Positions 61,301-64,000 of a stretch of DNA of 64,000 nt are shown one piece after another; the stretch's first letter is position 1, and each line of letters starts with the position of its first letter. The notes under the pieces were generated by a model. The model was not told where the DNA came from, did not search any database, and saw nothing but the letters and a program-made list of their open reading frames with translations. Origin of the DNA: Streptomyces djakartensis (GTDB lineage Bacteria; Actinomycetota; Actinomycetes; Streptomycetales; Streptomycetaceae). Made by a program: the position numbers and the translations under genes. The stretch spans positions 372,001-436,000 of the forward strand of contig NZ_BMWE01000003.1 of assembly GCF_014651075.1 (NCBI RefSeq), in the 5' to 3' direction.

Positions 61301-62989
61301 GCGCCCGATGTCGTGCCCGAGGACGACGCCCAGACCCCGAAGGCCTCCCTGCCCGCTCTGCGCGAGGCCTACCGGGCCGCCTCCCAGGTGTACGAGAAGG
61401 TCGGTGTCGGCGCGGACCTGCGGGCCGAGCAGGCCCGCGCGGAGAGCGACGAGAGCGCGGCGCGCGCGGACCTGGACCGGCTGAGCAACAAGGTCCGCAC
61501 ACGCGCGGAGCAGCTCCTCGAATCCCCCGACGGCTCCGACGGGCCCAGCCGCCAGGCCGCCGCCGCCCGCGCCGAGGAGCTGGTGCAGCTCCTGGAAACC
61601 CGTATGTCGAGCGCGAGCGAGCAGCTCGGGCGGCTGCGCGGCGAGGCCGAACGGCACGCACCCGAGGACGGTGACGCGCACACCGAACTCCCCGAGGACC
61701 GCCGGCCGCGCGACGCGGAGCACGCGCAGGCCCTGCTGCGCACGGCCACGGCCGAACTCGCCTCCCACACCGAGGCGCTGACCCAGGCACGCGAGGCGCA
61801 CGCCGAACTCCTCGACGCACACCGCGCCGCCGAGGACGCGGCGAGCGGGTTCGACGAGATCGCCGCGATGCTCCGCGACCTGCTGCGCGAGCACACCACG
61901 GACGAGGAGCAGGAGGAGACCGAGCCGTACCCCGGCAGCCCCGAGGAGGCCCGGCAGTCGGCCGCCGAGGCCCGCCGCTCGCTGCGCGGCTGCGCCGCCG
62001 ACCTGTCCGCCGCCGAGGCCGCCGTCCGCGAGGCCTGCGACATCCTCGTCCGGCACGCCAACTCCACGCGCTACGAGCAGGTCCGCACGCCGGCCCGCCA
62101 GCAGATCCGCGAACTGCCCGCCTCCGCGCTGCCCGAGCACGCCCAGAAGTGGGCGGACGCCTTCGCGCCCCGGCTCCGCGTCCTGACGGACGAGCTGGAG
62201 CAACTGGAGCGAAACCGCGACTCGATCGTGGACCGCCTGCGCGGCCTGGTCGAGTCCTCACTGGCCACCCTGCGCTCCGCCCAGCGGCTCTCCCGGCTGC
62301 CGGAGGGCCTCGGCGAATGGTCGGGGCAGGAGTTCCTGCGCATCCGCTTCGAGGAGCCCGACCAGGCCACGCTCACCGAACGGCTCGGCGAGGTCATCGA
62401 CGAGGCGACCCGCGCCGCCGTCAAGAAGAACTCCGACCTGCGCCGCGACGGCATGTCCCTGCTGCTGCGGGGCGTCGCCGCCGCGCTGCAGCCCAGGGGC
62501 GTCGCCGTGGAGATCCTCAAGCCCGACGCGGTGCTGCGCGCCGAGCGTGTCCCCGTCGGGCAGATGGGCGACGTGTTCTCCGGCGGCCAGCTGCTCACCG
62601 CGGCGATCGCGCTGTACTGCACGATGGCCGCGCTGCGGAGCAACGACCGGGGCCGCGACAAGCACCGGCACGCCGGCACGCTGTTCCTCGACAACCCGAT
62701 CGGCCGCGCCAACGCCACCTACCTGCTGGAACTCCAGCGGGCGGTGTCCGACGCCCTGGGCGTCCAGCTCCTGTACACCACCGGCCTGTTCGACACCACC
62801 GCGCTGGCCGAGTTCCCCCTCGTCATCCGCATGCGCAACGACGCCGACCTGCGGGCCGGCCTCAAGTACATCAGCGTCGAGGAACATCTCCGACCGGGCC
62901 TGCCCCAGCAGCCCCAGGCGGGAGAGGCGGTGCACAGCGAGATCACGGCGACCAGGATGTTCAGACGTCCCTCGCCATCGGCGTCCTGA
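58352..62989 (+). CDS. MukB/MksB/JetC-like SMC ATPase
   Basis: A 1545-residue SMC-type ATPase starting at ATG 58352 (MYELSRVRLYSIGPAG). Walker A is NGGGKS at residues 65-70 (FLENGGGKSVLLKL). Two long Ala/Arg/Glu-rich coiled coils (about 290-640 and 810-1340) flank a globular hinge-like region (about 680-800; EFLGEHGIPALPGWRYLAQA, PELVDGVIITDPDSH). The ABC signature is FSGGQ at 1409-1413 and the Walker B region is LFLDNPIG around D1447. The combination of N-terminal NGGGKS and C-terminal SGGQ is MukB-like. Length is close to MukB (about 1480) and longer than typical JetC. The gene starts 36 nt after the MukE-like gene. Confidence 0.75.
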   Translation: MYELSRVRLYSIGPAGARYADTVLDLRGVGAPVPDPAPTQAEFFEEEPVGPPRRPAPAGVLFLENGGGKSVLLKLIFSVMLPGHRNTLGGASSGVLRKFLLADDCGHVALEWQHVQTGECVVVGKVSEWRGRQVSNDPRKFAEAWYSFRPGPGLSLDNLPVAEATTVRPPAEGQSGARGRRRTMKGFRDALTEAGRTYPHLEVHWEEIHDRWIEHLGDLGLDPELFRYQREMNADEGEAAGLFAVKKDADFTDLLLRAVTDTRDTDGLADLVSGFGNKLGRRAELIAERDFTAGSVDLLGRIVEAAEARTRARDVHAGAERRTRALARRLSARGVRERARAADLAQRVTAAAYAVTHAEAARERSALIAAELAYRHASLALAAAEKSAAAQKRELADARTLYSAWQAAEAVLRHRAAADRVARVSAAIQEAERDAAPALAARSQAAVDLVRALHAAAEKAESHANEEEERSAALQEVSDSAYRDSTAAATQAQRARSEVGHLKQRLTEVEQETAEAVRAGWLDDSAPDADPARAALAASDAEKSAVEAWDAAREASRRATEHAREAAATETRAELTAARAADAATAAERSYQAERRTAEALAGEERLAELLSLTPKARPGIPQPRHGTDGEQPAPPDAGEQQLSPEELDRFADDLRELLDDAVSSAERQLFDLRTAAADDSRILGALGDGGLLPPGPDVLATVEFLGEHGIPALPGWRYLAQAVDPADHARVLAARPELVDGVIITDPDSHARAREALGDAALLPRSAVAVGTAAALLAPAPAPDTDGGDVFLVPPNPAMHDEHAADEERQALRARAAERDEEIRTLAARLGKDRELAARLASWRTGCPAGRLAELAQAARATREFAEESEAELAEARTARAEAEEAAAEAAHVRDERQEAAQKARRSADALAGLAFRLRERAGWQAKLRELADEAAESEAAAQACLERARAADEDRRAAQRAADDARRTARALRAERSEIAGAPDVVPEDDAQTPKASLPALREAYRAASQVYEKVGVGADLRAEQARAESDESAARADLDRLSNKVRTRAEQLLESPDGSDGPSRQAAAARAEELVQLLETRMSSASEQLGRLRGEAERHAPEDGDAHTELPEDRRPRDAEHAQALLRTATAELASHTEALTQAREAHAELLDAHRAAEDAASGFDEIAAMLRDLLREHTTDEEQEETEPYPGSPEEARQSAAEARRSLRGCAADLSAAEAAVREACDILVRHANSTRYEQVRTPARQQIRELPASALPEHAQKWADAFAPRLRVLTDELEQLERNRDSIVDRLRGLVESSLATLRSAQRLSRLPEGLGEWSGQEFLRIRFEEPDQATLTERLGEVIDEATRAAVKKNSDLRRDGMSLLLRGVAAALQPRGVAVEILKPDAVLRAERVPVGQMGDVFSGGQLLTAAIALYCTMAALRSNDRGRDKHRHAGTLFLDNPIGRANATYLLELQRAVSDALGVQLLYTTGLFDTTALAEFPLVIRMRNDADLRAGLKYISVEEHLRPGLPQQPQAGEAVHSEITATRMFRRPSPSAS

Positions 62990-63018
62990 CGGGTGCCCTC
63001 GGACGCCTTGCGTGCTCC

Positions 63019-63480
63019 TCAAGGGTGGGACAGCTGCCCGGCACCGCCCCGCCGGCGTATCCGCTCCCGCGCCCGTTCGTCGGCGCGCGCCCGCCGTCGG
63101 GCACGGCGCCGCTCGCGCCGCAGGGCCCGGGCCGTGCTGCTCGGCACGGACACCACGCCATGGCGCTGGTTCCACACCTGGCGCGTCACCCATACGTCGA
63201 GCACGCCCCACGTCGCCACGATGGTGCTGACCACGCTGCTGATCACCATGGGCAGGGCCAGCCAGGAGCCGGCCATCGTGCACAGGAAGGCCGTCATGGC
63301 CTGAAGCAGCGTCAGGGCGATGACGAGGACCGCCCGCACGGCTGCCGTCCTCACCGGATCCGGCAGCCTGCGCCGCCGCGCGGGCTCCTCCACCCACAGG
63401 GGCCGGTTGGACCGCTGCTCGCGCGGGTCTCGCGCCTTTCCGCCCGCCCCGGGCGCCTCGTACCGCTCCGCCGTGCCCAT
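63019..63480 (-). CDS. Small membrane protein of unknown function
   Basis: A 153-residue protein from the complement of 63478-63480 (MGTAERYEAPGAGGKARDPR); an in-frame start at 63498 would add six residues. A basic, polar N-terminal region precedes two hydrophobic helices (VRAVLVIALTLLQAMTAFLC and LALPMVISSVVSTIVATWGV). The tail is extremely Arg-rich (RALRRERRRARRRARADERA). It is convergent with the SMC ATPase gene across 29 bp. No homologue was recognised. Confidence 0.7.
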   Translation of the reverse strand: MGTAERYEAPGAGGKARDPREQRSNRPLWVEEPARRRRLPDPVRTAAVRAVLVIALTLLQAMTAFLCTMAGSWLALPMVISSVVSTIVATWGVLDVWVTRQVWNQRHGVVSVPSSTARALRRERRRARRRARADERARERIRRRGGAGQLSHP

Positions 63481-63903
63481 CACCCTGTCACTCCCCACCG
63501 CCAGCAGACCGCTCCCGCTCGCGTCCGAAGACCCGCGCTCCCCAGTGGCTGCCCTGCTTGCGCTGTATTACGCCGCCCAAGTGCGGGATGCGGCGCCTGT
63601 GGCCGATTCCGCCCCCATTTCCTACGGGGAAGGACGAGCGACCCACCACGAAGATTCCCAGAGGACGAAAAATTTCAGCCAACCGCCCAAGTGAGTCCCG
63701 GAGGTCGGCCGATGCGTCCGCCATCGGTTTCGGGGAGACAACTCCCGCAATGCCCGGACAACTCGACATGCCCGGCGAGTGGCGCGGAAGTTCAGGCTCC
63801 GGACCGGTCTTCGAGTTCCCTGTTCGTCGGTAGTAGGCTCGCGGCGTTTGTTGACGCACATGTGTACCCCCGGTAGGCCGGGGGGCCCGAGCTGGGGGAG
63901 GCC
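63481..63903. other. 423-bp gene-free, relatively AT-rich region before the sensor kinase
   Basis: The region between the divergent membrane-protein and sensor-kinase genes includes A/T-richer stretches (for example gaaaaatttcagcc at 63668-63681). No frame in it has Streptomyces codon bias, so the short ORFs there are not called. A promoter-like pair lies at 63851-63879. Confidence 0.5.
63851..63879 (+). promoter_or_regulatory. Putative promoter of the CvnA-type sensor kinase
   Basis: TTGACG (63851-63856), a 17-bp spacer and TAGGCC (63874-63879) lie 25 nt before the ATG at 63904. The ribosome-binding site ggggag is just upstream of the start. Confidence 0.5.
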
Positions 63904-64000
63904 ATGCGCTTTCGCGGGAAGTCCATCCGCCGGAAGATCGTGGCGCTGCTCCTCGTGCCGCTGGTGTCCCTGACCGCGATCTGGTCCTTCGCCACGGTGC
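63904..64000 (+). CDS. CvnA-type nitrate/nitrite-sensing-like histidine kinase, N-terminal fragment
   Basis: Only 32 codons fall within the window (MRFRGKSIRRKIVALLLVPL and on into a first membrane helix). The basic start followed by a strongly hydrophobic segment is the characteristic N-terminus of conservon sensor kinases (CvnA), which carry an extracytoplasmic NIT domain and precede cvnB, cvnC and cvnD. If so, the rest of a conservon should lie immediately beyond position 64000. Confidence 0.65.
   Translation, partial: MRFRGKSIRRKIVALLLVPLVSLTAIWSFATV

Noticed and set aside
60017-62203. A 728-codon minus-strand frame within the SMC gene
   Set aside because: It mirrors the Ala/Glu/Arg-rich coiled-coil codons and has no independent features.
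63558-63833. A 91-codon plus-strand ORF before the sensor kinase
   Set aside because: Third-position GC is poor, the composition is Pro/Ser/Arg-rich and it lies in an AT-richer regulatory region.

Overview
The window is chromosomal DNA from a Streptomyces or a close relative. GC content is very high, almost every codon ends in G or C, GTG starts are common, genes are often coupled by 4-nt ATGA/GTGA overlaps, and the gene set is Streptomyces core (rbpA, ppm1, an FMN-riboswitch rib operon, hisEG, a conservon start). From memory the order resembles the S. coelicolor SCO14xx region read in descending order; an alignment should confirm this. No rRNA, tRNA, IS element, integrase or CRISPR array was seen.

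Layout. 1-4.5 kb: partial MMPL transporter, rpe, a SorC/DeoR-type regulator, an orphan barstar, and GuaB1. 4.5-12.1 kb: an amino-acid permease with its Lrp-type regulator, an MFS protein, a secreted protein, and a nitrilase/flavin-monooxygenase pair like a decarboxylating amino-acid monooxygenase pathway (DavB/DavA type). CGCAACG boxes lie upstream of both the permease and the nitrilase. 12.2-16.3 kb: uracil/xanthine permease and a divergent MFS/ROK pair around a clear palindrome. 16.3-21.5 kb: an orphan chitinase-type promoter, then FMN riboswitch-ribE-ribM-ribBA-ribH, hisE-hisG and a PH-domain protein. 21.7-28.8 kb: two CBS membrane proteins, a long palindromic repeat, an EccA-like AAA+ ATPase, a small kinase and a Tat-exported C39-like peptidase; the ATPase and peptidase genes each carry a rare TTA codon.

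29-45.5 kb: TetR regulator, GH18 chitinase with a DasR-type promoter, acyl-CoA dehydrogenase, two small Streptomyces-type proteins, an Lrp regulator, an amidohydrolase, ppm1, fxsA, rbpA with a sigmaR promoter, a UMF1-type MFS, a GDPD, a YczE/MocR divergent pair, an FtsK-like protein with a degenerate Walker A, a 64-residue membrane protein and an ankyrin protein. 45.5-50.6 kb: a 19-codon leader-peptide-like ORF ending in Cys-Cys-His before a HEAT-like gene, then a coupled GT-GT-SGNH hydrolase operon. 50.6-55.8 kb: 5-oxoprolinase genes pxpC-pxpB-pxpA with a DUF1445 protein and an MFS transporter, divergent from a GntR regulator. 55.9-63 kb: a three-gene operon with the sizes and motifs of a MukF-MukE-MukB / JetABC-type SMC complex and no visible JetD nuclease. 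The window ends in a membrane protein and the first codons of a CvnA-type sensor kinase.

The most noteworthy items are the SMC-like operon, the amino-acid monooxygenase module with its shared boxes, the orphan DasR-type promoter that may be the scar of a lost chitinase gene, and the CCH leader peptide. All functions are inferred from reading the sequence; no database search was run.
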